64,000 bases of DNA from NCBI GenBank assembly GCA_014055465.1, contig WIAF01000015.1:1-64000 (forward strand), written 5' to 3'. Under the pieces are notes generated by a model, which saw only the letters and a program-made list of their open reading frames with translations, had not been told where the DNA came from and made no database searches. Below are positions 25,421-33,895 of the stretch, piece after piece. Every line of letters starts with the position of its first letter. Within the stretch, counting starts at the first letter, position 1. The position numbers and the translations under genes were made by a program. This DNA is from Nitrospira sp. CR1.1. Lineage in GTDB: Bacteria; Nitrospirota; Nitrospiria; Nitrospirales; Nitrospiraceae.

Positions 25421-26755
25421 CTAGAATTCCGGTTCCTCCTCTCCTGGTACTGTCCCAGAAGTGGTAAGGATTGGCAGTTCCTCCTCCTTCATCTCCTGGA
25501 AGGCTGAAAAGTCTCCACTAACAAGTTGGTCGATCAGCGTCGAAGCTTGTCGTTTCGTGTATCCCGCAGTCAGAGTTTTCACGTGCGGTTCTGGGATACC
25601 CATCGAGAGGACGTGGTCCATGATTTTCTTAAACTGAGGATCGGTCATGGTATCGGCTGCTGACCCTGTGTTCACAGGCGTGGCCGGAGGAGCGTTCGGG
25701 CTCGATGTGAAGAAAGAAAAGTCCTCAGCGAGGAGTTTCTTGATCAGTCCCGACGCTTCGCGCTGTGTGAGTGCGCGGACTTTCATGCGTACATCATCCT
25801 CTGTGAGTGCCAGGGATTTGGTCAACCGAAGCAAATAGTTGGTTTGAGCCACCGAGATGAGTGGTGCTGGGTGTGAGGATGCGGCCGGCGGCGCATTCGT
25901 AGCGGCTATCGTAGGCGAGGACATCGCTGGAAGCGTGGGATTGTGCGTCTCAGATTCGGGCTCTGCCACGACCTCCGCTGGTGTGTGGCTGGATTCATCT
26001 TCTAACTCCTCTTCCATGACGACGTGTGCGCCTGGATCCAGAACCGGGTTGATTTCAATCGGCTCCTGAATTTCCAACATCTTAATCTTTCTCAGGACCG
26101 TCTCCGTTTCCTGTTGGTGCCTGGTCGTCTCGTCCGCTGAGCCTTCATAGCGCAATTCGAGCGGATAATGAGTGGTCGGGCGTCCTTCGCGGCGTCTTGT
26201 GACGGGCACGCGACGGAGTTTCAGCGGGATCATGGCAATACGTCCGAGGGTGAGCGCGAGGAAATCGAAATAGGAGTTAATCTTCTCCATCGAGTTGATA
26301 CTGCTGGAATCGATCTGAAACAGGCCGCCGCTGCTGACCTTCGGGATCATGAAGATGAGATTTGCGCGTGGTCCGCATTCTCCGGACTCGAGTTTCTCGC
26401 ATGGACAAGATCGTGATTCAGTTTTCCAGGTGTCTTGATTCAGGCGACGAGCCACCTGATTGTTTCCAATGCATTGTAGTCCGGCGGATTCTCCATACCA
26501 TCGGAGAGCTTGCGGGCAGTTGACCGTGGGATCGTTGGAGACGAACATCACCTCCAACTCCCTGGGTTGCGCCCCAAAGACCTTGGCTACTTCTTCTGGG
26601 ACCACGAAATGAGGCGTTTCCTTGGGGTAGAACCCGTTGGGGCCGCTCACTTTTACGCCGAGACGGATCTTGCCGATGATGGGCATGCGGCGTCGGTTAG
26701 AAATGCCGTTAATGCGGTTCATAGGAATGAACGTGGGTTTGTCTGCGTCGGACAT
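25421..26755 (-). CDS. Gp3-like protein (phage recombination directionality factor family)
   Basis: This 444-residue protein has an N-terminal half typical of Gp3-like proteins: MPIIGKIRLGVKV, FVVPEEVAKVFGAQPRELEV, four Cys in SCPCEKLESGEC plus CIGNN, a FQIDSSSINSMEKI segment and LRRVPVTRRREG. phiC31 Gp3 controls the direction of a serine integrase, but many family members are uncharacterised. Two similar helical repeats follow (LTEDDVRMKVRALTQREASGLIKKLL; PEPHVKTLTAGYTKRQASTLIDQLV). AGGAGG lies 4 nt before ATG. No integrase is in the window. Confidence 0.65.
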   Translation of the reverse strand: MSDADKPTFIPMNRINGISNRRRMPIIGKIRLGVKVSGPNGFYPKETPHFVVPEEVAKVFGAQPRELEVMFVSNDPTVNCPQALRWYGESAGLQCIGNNQVARRLNQDTWKTESRSCPCEKLESGECGPRANLIFMIPKVSSGGLFQIDSSSINSMEKINSYFDFLALTLGRIAMIPLKLRRVPVTRRREGRPTTHYPLELRYEGSADETTRHQQETETVLRKIKMLEIQEPIEINPVLDPGAHVVMEEELEDESSHTPAEVVAEPESETHNPTLPAMSSPTIAATNAPPAASSHPAPLISVAQTNYLLRLTKSLALTEDDVRMKVRALTQREASGLIKKLLAEDFSFFTSSPNAPPATPVNTGSAADTMTDPQFKKIMDHVLSMGIPEPHVKTLTAGYTKRQASTLIDQLVSGDFSAFQEMKEEELPILTTSGTVPGEEEPEF

Positions 26756-26793
26756 GATGCCTCCTAGTCATGATAATCAGCTGATGAATACAG

Positions 26794-27930
26794 TTACACG
26801 ATTTGAGTCGTCGGTTTAGGCTTTTTAAGAGGGGACCGGCGTTTCGGTTTGGTTGCGTCGACGGCTTTGGACAGTCGGCCTGCTGAGAAACGGCTGTAAG
26901 TTTCCTTCACGGTTGCGCGCTCAATGATGGCTTTAGAGAGTTTGGTTTGATCCAATTTGCTCTGTTCATACGGTGATGACGCGATATAGTAGCCATACCC
27001 CTCCGCGCGCGTGATTCCCTCGGTTCGCAATTCCAACTTAAATTGCTGCTTAAGGGCGTCCAGCCGCTTTTGTTTCGGAGTGAGCGCTGCAAGCTCAGTT
27101 TGTAGGTCGAGATACTCCTCCACGGCCGGCACCAGCCCAGTACGAAGTTCCGCGATTCCCTCAATGGGGACCTGGTCGACCCCTTCCCAGCAAAACTGAT
27201 ACGGACAGTAGGCGCAATGGAAGTTGTCGGCATTGGGGTACGGGCGTGGGGGCAACGCGTCCTGATCACGGTACTGTTCCACCTCTTCAAAGCGTCGGAG
27301 TGCCTCTTGATACAAGCCCACGAAGTCTTGGTGGGGGTATACGCGTGTGCCTGTACTGTAGGTGATTTCCAGGACCGTCAGGCGGTCGTTTTCCCGGTCG
27401 TAGCGAACTCGATATTCAAGGAATGCGCTTTGGTTCTTGTTTTTGATGAGAAGGAGAGCTTCGTCGATATGAGGATTCAGTGCGGCCAAACCAACCAGAT
27501 AGAAGACCACTTGTACGAGATAGTTAGTCGGGTAATTTCCTTCTGCATAGCGAGTGAAGGTGAAGTGTTCGACAGCCTTTAACTCCAGAAGGCGATCAAT
27601 TCCCAAGAGGTCCGTGATGACGCCGTCAATGTGGCCTTTAATTGGGAAGGGCTGACCCTGGAAGGTCGTGGTCGCGCAGGTCAGTTCAAGCTGCTGACTG
27701 TGGAGATGAAACGTGCTCTTAGCAATCCAGTTTAACACCAGTTCTTCGTGCCACGTACTATCGTCGAGGACAACGAGGAATCGACCGCTTGGACTTTTTG
27801 CGGGAGCATGCCGGGCATGGTACGTGAGTTTCCGGATGCAGTGGTCTGGACCGGCATTCGAGGGACGAGGCCGGTACTCCCATTCCTGATGTTCCATGAG
27901 AGCGAGTGGATGAATGAGTTCAGCGAGCAT
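26794..27930 (-). CDS. PD-(D/E)XK nuclease, Cas4/RecB-like with Cys cluster
   Basis: ATG 27930 is favoured by GGAGG 4 nt upstream. The 378-residue product has the nuclease core GHIDGVITD followed by LLELKAV (the D and ExK residues) and a later Cys set in NFHCAYCPYQFC, as in Cas4/AddB-type proteins with an iron-sulfur cluster. It probably trims DNA ends during replication, recombination or entry. It is divergent from a RecD2-like helicase across a perfect palindrome, so the two may act together as a helicase-nuclease pair, by inference. The C-terminus is basic (PKRRSPLKKPK). Confidence 0.8.
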   Translation of the reverse strand: MLAELIHPLALMEHQEWEYRPRPSNAGPDHCIRKLTYHARHAPAKSPSGRFLVVLDDSTWHEELVLNWIAKSTFHLHSQQLELTCATTTFQGQPFPIKGHIDGVITDLLGIDRLLELKAVEHFTFTRYAEGNYPTNYLVQVVFYLVGLAALNPHIDEALLLIKNKNQSAFLEYRVRYDRENDRLTVLEITYSTGTRVYPHQDFVGLYQEALRRFEEVEQYRDQDALPPRPYPNADNFHCAYCPYQFCWEGVDQVPIEGIAELRTGLVPAVEEYLDLQTELAALTPKQKRLDALKQQFKLELRTEGITRAEGYGYYIASSPYEQSKLDQTKLSKAIIERATVKETYSRFSAGRLSKAVDATKPKRRSPLKKPKPTTQIV

Positions 27931-28001
27931 AGGGCCTCCGGGTGAGTTCGTGCAGCGCGTCGATTGACCGGGAGGTCGTGCGGTTCGCTGAGGTGAACGA
28001 G

Positions 28002-28041
28002 CTGTGACATACCGTTTTGGAACCAAAACGGTATGTCACAG
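28002..28041. promoter_or_regulatory. perfect 19-bp inverted repeat between nuclease and helicase genes
   Basis: CTGTGACATACCGTTTTGG (28002-28020), a spacer AA, and its exact complement CCAAAACGGTATGTCACAG (28023-28041). It lies 71 nt from the nuclease start and 48 nt from the helicase start. It is too long for a simple hairpin terminator and has no T-run. A dimeric or tetrameric regulator site is likely, and a recombination or replication site is possible. Confidence 0.75.
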
Positions 28042-28089
28042 AGTTGCAGAGATGAGTGCGTGATGGCTGAAGCATGGGGAGGGAGAAGA

Positions 28090-29877
28090 ATGGTCTGCTC
28101 TGGATCCTTAGAAGTGCGCGTGCAAGGGGAGGTCGTCTCAGCCGAGATGGCGGGCAGTCCTGAGGAAATGCCTAAGGTGGTTGGGGTGATCACGAGTCGG
28201 ACCCGTGCGCGCCGTGGGTCTGGCGATTGGATCGAAATAGCTCGTAAGCATCGGGCGTTTCTTCCGGACGGACTGTCAGTCCCTTCGGTCGGAGAGGTGG
28301 GAGAGTGCTGGGGGCGAGTGATAGCCAATGGGCCCGATCCCTTTCTGATGGTGTCCAGGATACGATCACGACGATTCGAAGCCTGCGCGAGCTCATCGGA
28401 GTTGTTGGGGGTGCTCGACTTGCGTCGTTCGCCCCCACGTCAGGTCGTGAAGGTGTTTCAATTGTTGGGCCCGCTGGTGGAATGGCTGTGTTGTGCAGGC
28501 TGGAAAGCCGTGGCGCGCAAACTCGTCAAGGGAACGCTACGATCAGTGCAGGCCATCGCTGCAGATCCGTTTCTACTATATCGACGTCGAGGCCTCCCAT
28601 TTCAGGCTGCGGTGGCGGCCGCACAGGTGTTGGGGCACGACTTGTATAGTGACGAACACTATAAGGCCGCAGTGATGGAGGCCCTTGCACAAGCCGATGA
28701 AGAAGGGATCGGAGGGCTTTCTGACGTTCATCTTGTGGCACGGTGCGCAGAGCTGATTGGACTGCCTGCGGATCGGGTAGCGTCGTCAATCACACTGCAG
28801 GCAGGACGTGCGGGGAAATGCGAGCAGGGCTTGTGGTTTTCCCCAGGGGTGTATTTTGTGCGGCAGAAAGCCCTGGCCATGATTCGAGCGAATCAGCAGG
28901 ACTCAGGTAACGCGAGTCCCAGCGTGCAAGCCAGGGCGTTGCGCTATCGGTATACGGTGGTTACCGGTGGGGCTGGAAGTGGAAAGACTGAGCTAGCGAG
29001 GTCTCTCAGTGCTCAGGTGCGTGAGCGAGGAGGGACGGTGGCGGCCACGGCGATGACCGGGAAAGCGGCGACCCTCCTCGGGGAAGACGCCACGACGTTG
29101 CACAAGTTGCTGGGGTATGGAGGCGGCGGCTATTCGGTGTCGAGTGTGGGTGCCGACTTGGTCTTGGTCGATGAGGCTGGCATGCTGACCTGGCATATCC
29201 TGTATCGATTGTTGTTGAGCTGTCGCGGGCAAATCGTGTTGATCGGCGATCCGCAGCAACTAGCCCCGGTGGGAGCGACTCCTGTGATGGCGGAGCTGTT
29301 GACCGTCTTGCCTGTGGTGCACTTGGGCGAAGAAGGATCCAAGGGGTCGTTGCTGGTCAAGGTCCAGGTGATTCGCTTCGCATCCGAGGCGCTTTTGCTG
29401 CATCAGTTGCGGAAAGTGGTGTGTGGCTATCAAGACACTGGGGTTGAGTGGCAGGCGTTGTCCCCTGTGTACGCAGGAGGCCTTGGTGTGGATCGGTTAA
29501 ACCGATTGCTGCAGGAGATTGTGAATCCGGACGGACTGCCATGTCACGGTGGGTTTCGAACGGGCGATCGCGTCATTGTCACGAAGACTCGATACGATGG
29601 CGGTCAGCGAGCAGTCAATGGTGAGCAAGGGCGGGTGCTTGGGGGAATGGGTGACACGATAGCGTTGCGCCTGGACTCTGGGCGCGAGGTAGCACTCAGG
29701 GCGGATGAGTTGCAGTTAAGCTATTGCATTACCGTGCATAAAGCGCAGGGGAGTCGCTACCAGTGCGTGGTGTTTATCATTCCAGAGCGGGAATGTGGGG
29801 CCTTTGCAGTCGAGGAGCGCATGCAATATGTTGGCAGAACACGTGGACGTGAGGCGACAGTCTGTATGGTGTATTAG
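28090..29877 (+). CDS. RecD2-like superfamily 1B helicase
   Basis: ATG 28090 follows GGGAGGGAG and gives 595 residues. Motifs: Walker A TGGAGSGKTEL, TAMTGKAATLL, Walker B LVLVDEAGMLT, VLIGDPQQLAPVG, and C-terminal LSYCITVHKAQGSRY with YVGRTRGRE. The N-terminal part has RecD2-type helical domains (ADPFLLYRRRGLPF, helix-hairpin-helix-like). It unwinds DNA 5' to 3' in this family. It is divergent from the PD-(D/E)XK nuclease, sharing the palindromic control site. It is somewhat shorter than typical RecD2 (about 720 residues). Confidence 0.85.
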   Translation: MVCSGSLEVRVQGEVVSAEMAGSPEEMPKVVGVITSRTRARRGSGDWIEIARKHRAFLPDGLSVPSVGEVGECWGRVIANGPDPFLMVSRIRSRRFEACASSSELLGVLDLRRSPPRQVVKVFQLLGPLVEWLCCAGWKAVARKLVKGTLRSVQAIAADPFLLYRRRGLPFQAAVAAAQVLGHDLYSDEHYKAAVMEALAQADEEGIGGLSDVHLVARCAELIGLPADRVASSITLQAGRAGKCEQGLWFSPGVYFVRQKALAMIRANQQDSGNASPSVQARALRYRYTVVTGGAGSGKTELARSLSAQVRERGGTVAATAMTGKAATLLGEDATTLHKLLGYGGGGYSVSSVGADLVLVDEAGMLTWHILYRLLLSCRGQIVLIGDPQQLAPVGATPVMAELLTVLPVVHLGEEGSKGSLLVKVQVIRFASEALLLHQLRKVVCGYQDTGVEWQALSPVYAGGLGVDRLNRLLQEIVNPDGLPCHGGFRTGDRVIVTKTRYDGGQRAVNGEQGRVLGGMGDTIALRLDSGREVALRADELQLSYCITVHKAQGSRYQCVVFIIPERECGAFAVEERMQYVGRTRGREATVCMVY

Positions 29878-29892
29878 TGTGGGGGCTGGTGC

Positions 29893-30279
29893 ATGAGGCC
29901 CGGTCAATGGCGAGGTTTACAGCAACGGAGGCCCATGACCTTGCGTGCTTTTGGAGCCACAGTGGTAAAGCCGATGGCGACACGGAGCCTGGACCGTATT
30001 CTGATATTGGAATATCACGATACGAGTCAGTCGGGGAAGAATCAGATGGGTCTGTTGGTTGTCGATGGCCGGATTCGCCGGTATCCAACGAAGCGCTTCA
30101 TGCGGTGGCTGACGAATGTGGAACGGGAGTTTAGGACTCAGCTAAAGGGGATGCAGCCGTACCTACCGATCCAGGGGGAGTGTTATGCGATTGTGGAGTA
30201 TGTGCCGGGCGATCTTATCACACGGGATCTCCCGGGGATGCAGGATGCGGTCTGGCATATGTGCGAACGATTTGGGATT
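29893..30279 (+). pseudogene. unknown gene, 5' part, interrupted by IS605-family insertion
   Basis: The gene starts 16 nt after the helicase stop with GGGGG 8 nt upstream. It encodes LDRILILEYHDTSQS, GLLVVDGRIRRYPTKRFMRW, CYAIVEYVPGD and ends ERFGI at the insertion. Codons beyond 30279 come from the insertion. The 3' part resumes at 31570, and joining the two keeps the frame (FGI then DELLVMPLR). No family recognised. Confidence 0.7.
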
Positions 30280-31569
30280 TTGACATCCTCCCCGGCCTGA
30301 AGACCGGAGATTCTTACGGCGCTCGGGCGAGTGATCGAACGGCGCCAGAGTCGCTTCGGTGGGTTCCTGCTTCGCAGAGGCTGCACGTTTCACCTTTGCA
30401 GGTGTGGCGTGACTGATATCCTCTCCACAGGCTAACTGGGCGTGTCCCGCCCTTAATACATTAATCGCCCCGACCACATCGGCGTGGCCCTCGAACCCGC
30501 ATTCGACGCACCTGAATTCCGTCTGAGTCTGTCGGTTGTGCCTTGAGACGTGGCCGCAGTGTGGGCAGGTTCGGCTGGTGTTCCGTGGTGGCACAGCGAG
30601 CAGCCGTCCAGCATTCCATGCCAGCTTATACTGCAACTGGCGGCGGAATTCGAACCAGCCCTGGTCGAGAATGTGTTTGTTCAGGCCTGACTTAGCCCGA
30701 ACGTGTCTACCCGGTGCTTCGAGGCTCCCTCCCGCTGACGCGGACATGTTTCTTACCTGCAAATCCTCGACGATTACGAGAGCGTGGTTGTGGCTGATCG
30801 CGGTCGTGGCTTTGTGCAAGTAGTCACGGCGGACATTGCCGATGCGGGCATGGATACGCTGGATGCGGGCTTTCGCCTTCTTCCAGTTGTTGCTGAATTT
30901 GGTTCTACGACTCATCGCCCGCTGCGCTTTGCGCAGGCGAGTTTCGTGCTGTGTGAAGCTGTTCAGTGGGGGCAAATAGCTGCCAGTAGAGAATGTTGCG
31001 AACCGTGCAATCCCCATGTCGATACCGACTGCGTCGCCATTGGGGAGGGGCGGCTCAACCTCTCGCTCTGTCTGGATGGAGACAAACCATTTTCCGCACA
31101 ACTGGCTCACGGTGACGTTCTTGACCGTGCCGAGTACTTCACGGCTGTTGCGATATCGTAGCCAGCCAAGTTTTGGGAGGAATAGGCGGCTATTACCTTG
31201 TTCCAGCTTGATCTGTCGAGTATCCGGATAGCGGAACCTCTCACTCTGGCCTTTTTTCTTGAAACGTGGACAGGCTGCACGCTGGGCAAAAAAATTGGCA
31301 TAGGCTCGCTCCAAATTCTTGAGCGATTGCTGCAAGGGGTGCACCGGTGCATCGGCCAGCCATGCCGTTTCCTGGCTGTTGCGCCATTCGGTGAGTAGCT
31401 TGCACAAGCCGGCGTAGCTCAATTTCTTTTCGCGTTGCTCATAGCGCTCCTTCTGCAGCGCCAAAGCCCTATTAAATACGAATCGACACGAACCAGCGAA
31501 GCGACGCATGTGGTTCTGCTGCTGGCCATCTGGCATCAATTCAAATTTGTAGGCCTGTATGCGCTTCAT
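30163..31569 (-). CDS. tnpB: TnpB RNA-guided nuclease (IS200/IS605 family)
   Basis: TnpB starts MKRIQAYKFELMPDGQQQN and has all three RuvC acidic motifs (VGIDMGIARFAT; IVEDLQVRNM; HADVVGAINVL) and a zinc ribbon (CPHCGHVS, FRCVECGFEG), so it should be catalytically intact. No TnpA transposase is present, so it would need one in trans to move. The reading frame runs through the element's right end into the interrupted gene, adding about 40 foreign residues (after GGCQ), because the usual stop is absent. TnpB cuts DNA guided by an RNA made from the element's right end. Confidence 0.92.
   Translation of the reverse strand: MKRIQAYKFELMPDGQQQNHMRRFAGSCRFVFNRALALQKERYEQREKKLSYAGLCKLLTEWRNSQETAWLADAPVHPLQQSLKNLERAYANFFAQRAACPRFKKKGQSERFRYPDTRQIKLEQGNSRLFLPKLGWLRYRNSREVLGTVKNVTVSQLCGKWFVSIQTEREVEPPLPNGDAVGIDMGIARFATFSTGSYLPPLNSFTQHETRLRKAQRAMSRRTKFSNNWKKAKARIQRIHARIGNVRRDYLHKATTAISHNHALVIVEDLQVRNMSASAGGSLEAPGRHVRAKSGLNKHILDQGWFEFRRQLQYKLAWNAGRLLAVPPRNTSRTCPHCGHVSRHNRQTQTEFRCVECGFEGHADVVGAINVLRAGHAQLACGEDISHATPAKVKRAASAKQEPTEATLAPFDHSPERRKNLRSSGRGGCQNPKSFAHMPDRILHPREIPCDKIARHILHNRITLPLDR
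30280..31569 (-). mobile_element. tnpB-only IS605-family insertion sequence
   Basis: The right end is recognisable on the minus strand by the terminal hairpin CTCCGGTCTTCAGGCCGG and end GGGGAGGATGTCA near 30280. The left end is not marked by any sequence I can see, and the element cannot extend past 31569 without consuming the target frame. No target duplication is expected for this family. The insertion splits the gene at 29893 and 31570. Confidence 0.75.
30281..30420 (-). ncRNA. predicted TnpB omega-RNA (right-end RNA) scaffold
   Basis: In this family the guide RNA comes from the 3' end of tnpB plus the right end, finishing with flanking sequence as guide. Here the scaffold would end at the CTCCGG/CCGG hairpin. 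The guide would be minus-strand 30279-30260, AATCCCAAATCGTTCGCACA. Boundaries at the 5' side are approximate. Position is inferred from known TnpB biology. Confidence 0.5.
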
Positions 31570-31719
31570 GACGAACTGCTAGTGATGCCTCTGAGAAGTG
31601 AGCACGATTATGTCCGCACGCTCTGTGAAAAGCTTCATGGGGGTATTGAGCTGCCTGCTGGACTGAGGTGCAGACTCATACAGGAGTTACTGGATCACAC
31701 GGCCAATGGATCGCGCTGA
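31570..31719 (+). pseudogene. unknown gene, 3' part after the insertion
   Basis: This segment encodes DELLVMPLRSEHDYVRTLCE, then KLHGGIELPAGLRCRLIQEL, and stops at TGA. It has no start of its own, continues the frame of the 5' part, and was cut off by the insertion. The next 200 bases to 31931 hold only the promoter region of the following gene. Confidence 0.65.
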
Positions 31720-31870
31720 TCCACGGCTCTCCTTGCGAATTGTGCCTGGCTCATGGTCCCTGGAATGGGCCATTAGGGACCTGTCAGGGGGCGTGACACT
31801 GACATCTTCTCTCCTCTGCCCCTGACGTCTACTCAATCCAAAATCTCCTGCCTTTCCTGTCCTTGGTCCT

Positions 31871-31880
31871 TCGGTAATAC
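31871..31880 (+). promoter_or_regulatory. TCGGTAATAC motif before the outer-membrane gene
   Basis: Exact 10-base copy of the shared motif, 51 nt before the start at 31932, in the 212-bp gap that follows the interrupted gene. Candidate -10 element of a transfer promoter. Confidence 0.6.
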
Positions 31881-31931
31881 GAGGGTAACAACCTTCTATG
31901 TTGTGCAATTCCTATAAGGAGCTTGGGACTA

Positions 31932-32744
31932 ATGCGTGGAGGCAGGAAGTGGTTACTGGCGGTTGCGGGGGCCCTGGGGCTCGTATGCCTGGGGGGCAAC
32001 GTGGTGATGGCACTCTCCCCGGCAAATATCAGTCCGGGCTACCCTACGTCTCTCGATGACGCCTACCCGGTGCCCACAGATCAAGTGGTGATCCAGTCGG
32101 CGATCCGGCCCGACATCACGCGGAATGATTCGGGCTCTGAGAGTGGGCGCTTCCGGGCAACTCACGATATTCGCTATGGCGCCACAGAAAATATGGAATT
32201 GACGGTCAGTGGGACGTCGCTCCGAGGTCCGCTCAATCCTGGGACGATGGACGATCCTCGGTCGATCCAGTTGGGAATTTTAGCGCGGTTCCGGAAACAG
32301 GCCGAAGAACGAGAGCTGCTGCCATCGATTAGCGTGCGCGTATTGGGTGAGGTGCCCTATGCGGGAGACCGAACGAATCCTGGCTTGCGCGGGGCGTTGG
32401 TCACGTCCTGGAATCTTGGGAATCGGTGGTGGCTCCATGGGAATCTGGGATATGAGGTCGTGCCGTCATTTCAGCCAGGCCATTGGGTCCCGCATCGTTC
32501 GAGCATTATTCTTGTGAACTTGGGATTTGTAAAAGCCCTGGATGAATCTTCTGCGATTGTGGGTGGCTTGCGATTCCAAGAAGACCCGCTCAATTCCAAG
32601 AAGCAAGTCGCTAGTCCGGAGCTGGGGTATGTCTTGGCGTTGGACAAACACTGGTTGTTCTCGTTGAGTGCCTCCCGTGATTTCCTCGGATCTGTTGGGC
32701 AAGCGGCGTTTCGTGGGTCAGTGGGAGTGATCTATGCCTTCTAG
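31932..32744 (+). CDS. putative outer-membrane beta-barrel or secreted protein
   Basis: ATG 31932 lies 10 nt after AAGGAG. The 270-residue protein has a signal peptide (WLLAVAGALGLVCLGGNVVMA). Its body has many alternating short beta strands (ATENMELTVSGTSL, WWLHGNLGYEVV, SIILVNLGFVKAL, LFSLSASRDFLG) and ends in an aromatic residue (GVIYAF), as outer-membrane barrels do. It is the first gene of a rightward operon behind the shared motif. No specific family recognised. It might help the mating bridge or adhesion. Confidence 0.6.
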   Translation: MRGGRKWLLAVAGALGLVCLGGNVVMALSPANISPGYPTSLDDAYPVPTDQVVIQSAIRPDITRNDSGSESGRFRATHDIRYGATENMELTVSGTSLRGPLNPGTMDDPRSIQLGILARFRKQAEERELLPSISVRVLGEVPYAGDRTNPGLRGALVTSWNLGNRWWLHGNLGYEVVPSFQPGHWVPHRSSIILVNLGFVKALDESSAIVGGLRFQEDPLNSKKQVASPELGYVLALDKHWLFSLSASRDFLGSVGQAAFRGSVGVIYAF

Positions 32745-33522
32745 CGCAGTAGGAGGGCTGATGCTGGAGTACGCGGCTGATTGGCAGGAATCGTTGGTGC
32801 AACGGGCTGAACAGTGTGCGAGGTCCATCACGTATGTGGCGGGAGAGTTGATCCGTGAACGCTTTCGGCTTGGCGGTATAGTGGTTGAAGCCCTGGAACG
32901 GAGCCAGCATGGGGATGCTGTCGTCGTGAAGATGGCAGAACGTATGTCCGCAGCGGTCGGGAAGTGTATTCGTCCACACATGCTGTACGAGTCCGCGAGG
33001 ATCTACAACGCCTTCGGAGGGCAGTGGGAGAGGATTGAAGCCCTGCGCGCCCAATTGAGCTTTCCCCTTTCCTATAGTTATCTCGTCCGATTCTGTCTGC
33101 CGGCCTTGACTATGGATAGTGCCTGGAATGCCGAACAGGTGACGTATTCCAACGACTCTGAATTACGGGGCTTCGAGAGTGCGGTCTTGCGTATCGAGGC
33201 GCGTGTGCAGGCTCATCGTACGCGGCAGCAGGAAGGTGGCAAGGAAAGATCGACGGATTTCGAAGCCGAAGGGTTCGTGGGGGCCTGTACGCAATCCGCA
33301 GAATTTCAAGAGATGGCCGTCAGAACCATTGTGCGGCGGCTTGATGTGTTGTGCGAGGCACTGGAAGGAAAAGCTCAGCAGCGAGGCGTCGAATTGGAGG
33401 CGCTGCGTGAGTCGCAGGAGGCAATCGCGAGGATTGCCTCCAGAATGGCGACCCTCGGCACGCTGATCCATGCACCGGTGATGCATGCAGTTATCCCAGA
33501 TAATAATACGAGTGTCTTGTAG
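32734..33522 (+). CDS. hypothetical protein, possibly DUF1016-N-like
   Basis: This 262-residue protein overlaps the end of the outer-membrane gene by 11 bp. The N-terminal half (YVAGELIRERFRLGGIVVEA, ERMSAAVGKCIRPHML, YESARIYNAFGG) resembles the helical DUF1016 N-terminal domain, which can be DNA-binding. The second half is a long helix rich in Gln, Glu and Arg, probably coiled coil. No nuclease motif is seen. The role is unknown; the resemblance is weak. Confidence 0.5.
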   Translation: MPSSAVGGLMLEYAADWQESLVQRAEQCARSITYVAGELIRERFRLGGIVVEALERSQHGDAVVVKMAERMSAAVGKCIRPHMLYESARIYNAFGGQWERIEALRAQLSFPLSYSYLVRFCLPALTMDSAWNAEQVTYSNDSELRGFESAVLRIEARVQAHRTRQQEGGKERSTDFEAEGFVGACTQSAEFQEMAVRTIVRRLDVLCEALEGKAQQRGVELEALRESQEAIARIASRMATLGTLIHAPVMHAVIPDNNTSVL

Positions 33523-33542
33523 TGAAGCGAGGAGAGCAAACA

Positions 33543-33746
33543 ATGGGACTGTATGCAAATTTGTTGAAACCGTGTCCTCGTTGTAACGGAGAGTTGTTTG
33601 GGTATCGTTCACACGATGGTGACGAATTCATGGATAGGTACCTTCATCAGTGTCTTCAGTGCGCGCGTTTATTCCAGCAATGTCCCGACGGGACCTTCCG
33701 GGCCTGGGGTGGGTGGGTGGCTACTGTTAATCTGATCGCTTCTTAA
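33543..33746 (+). CDS. small zinc-ribbon protein
   Basis: ATG 33543 follows GAGGAGAG. The 67-residue protein has two Cys-x2-Cys pairs (CPRCNG near residue 11 and CLQCARLF near residue 37), typical of a zinc ribbon, separated by an acidic stretch. It ends with a Trp/Val-rich segment. It closes the short operon that begins with the outer-membrane gene. Function unknown, possibly a regulator or RNA polymerase-associated factor. Confidence 0.6.
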   Translation: MGLYANLLKPCPRCNGELFGYRSHDGDEFMDRYLHQCLQCARLFQQCPDGTFRAWGGWVATVNLIAS

Positions 33747-33839
33747 CCCGCTGGCGTCTTTGCTTGGTTCCGTCGTCGCGTCGACGACGTCCCTTCCGAT
33801 ATCCGGCAACCCCTGTTTCCGTTCGATACACCGTGGCAG

Positions 33840-33849
33840 TCGGTAATAC
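33840..33849 (+). promoter_or_regulatory. TCGGTAATAC motif before the OmpA-domain lipoprotein and tra operon
   Basis: Exact 10-base copy, 46 nt before the start at 33896. It would head the operon that continues into traA and the mating-pair genes. Confidence 0.6.
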
Positions 33850-33895
33850 CAAAGATGAACCTGGCGACTCGGAAGCCGTGGTGAAAGGGGGGAGT

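Noticed and set aside
30163-30279. Treating the whole TnpB reading frame as native protein
   Set aside because: The last 40 or so codons lie beyond the element's right end and are antisense to the disrupted gene.
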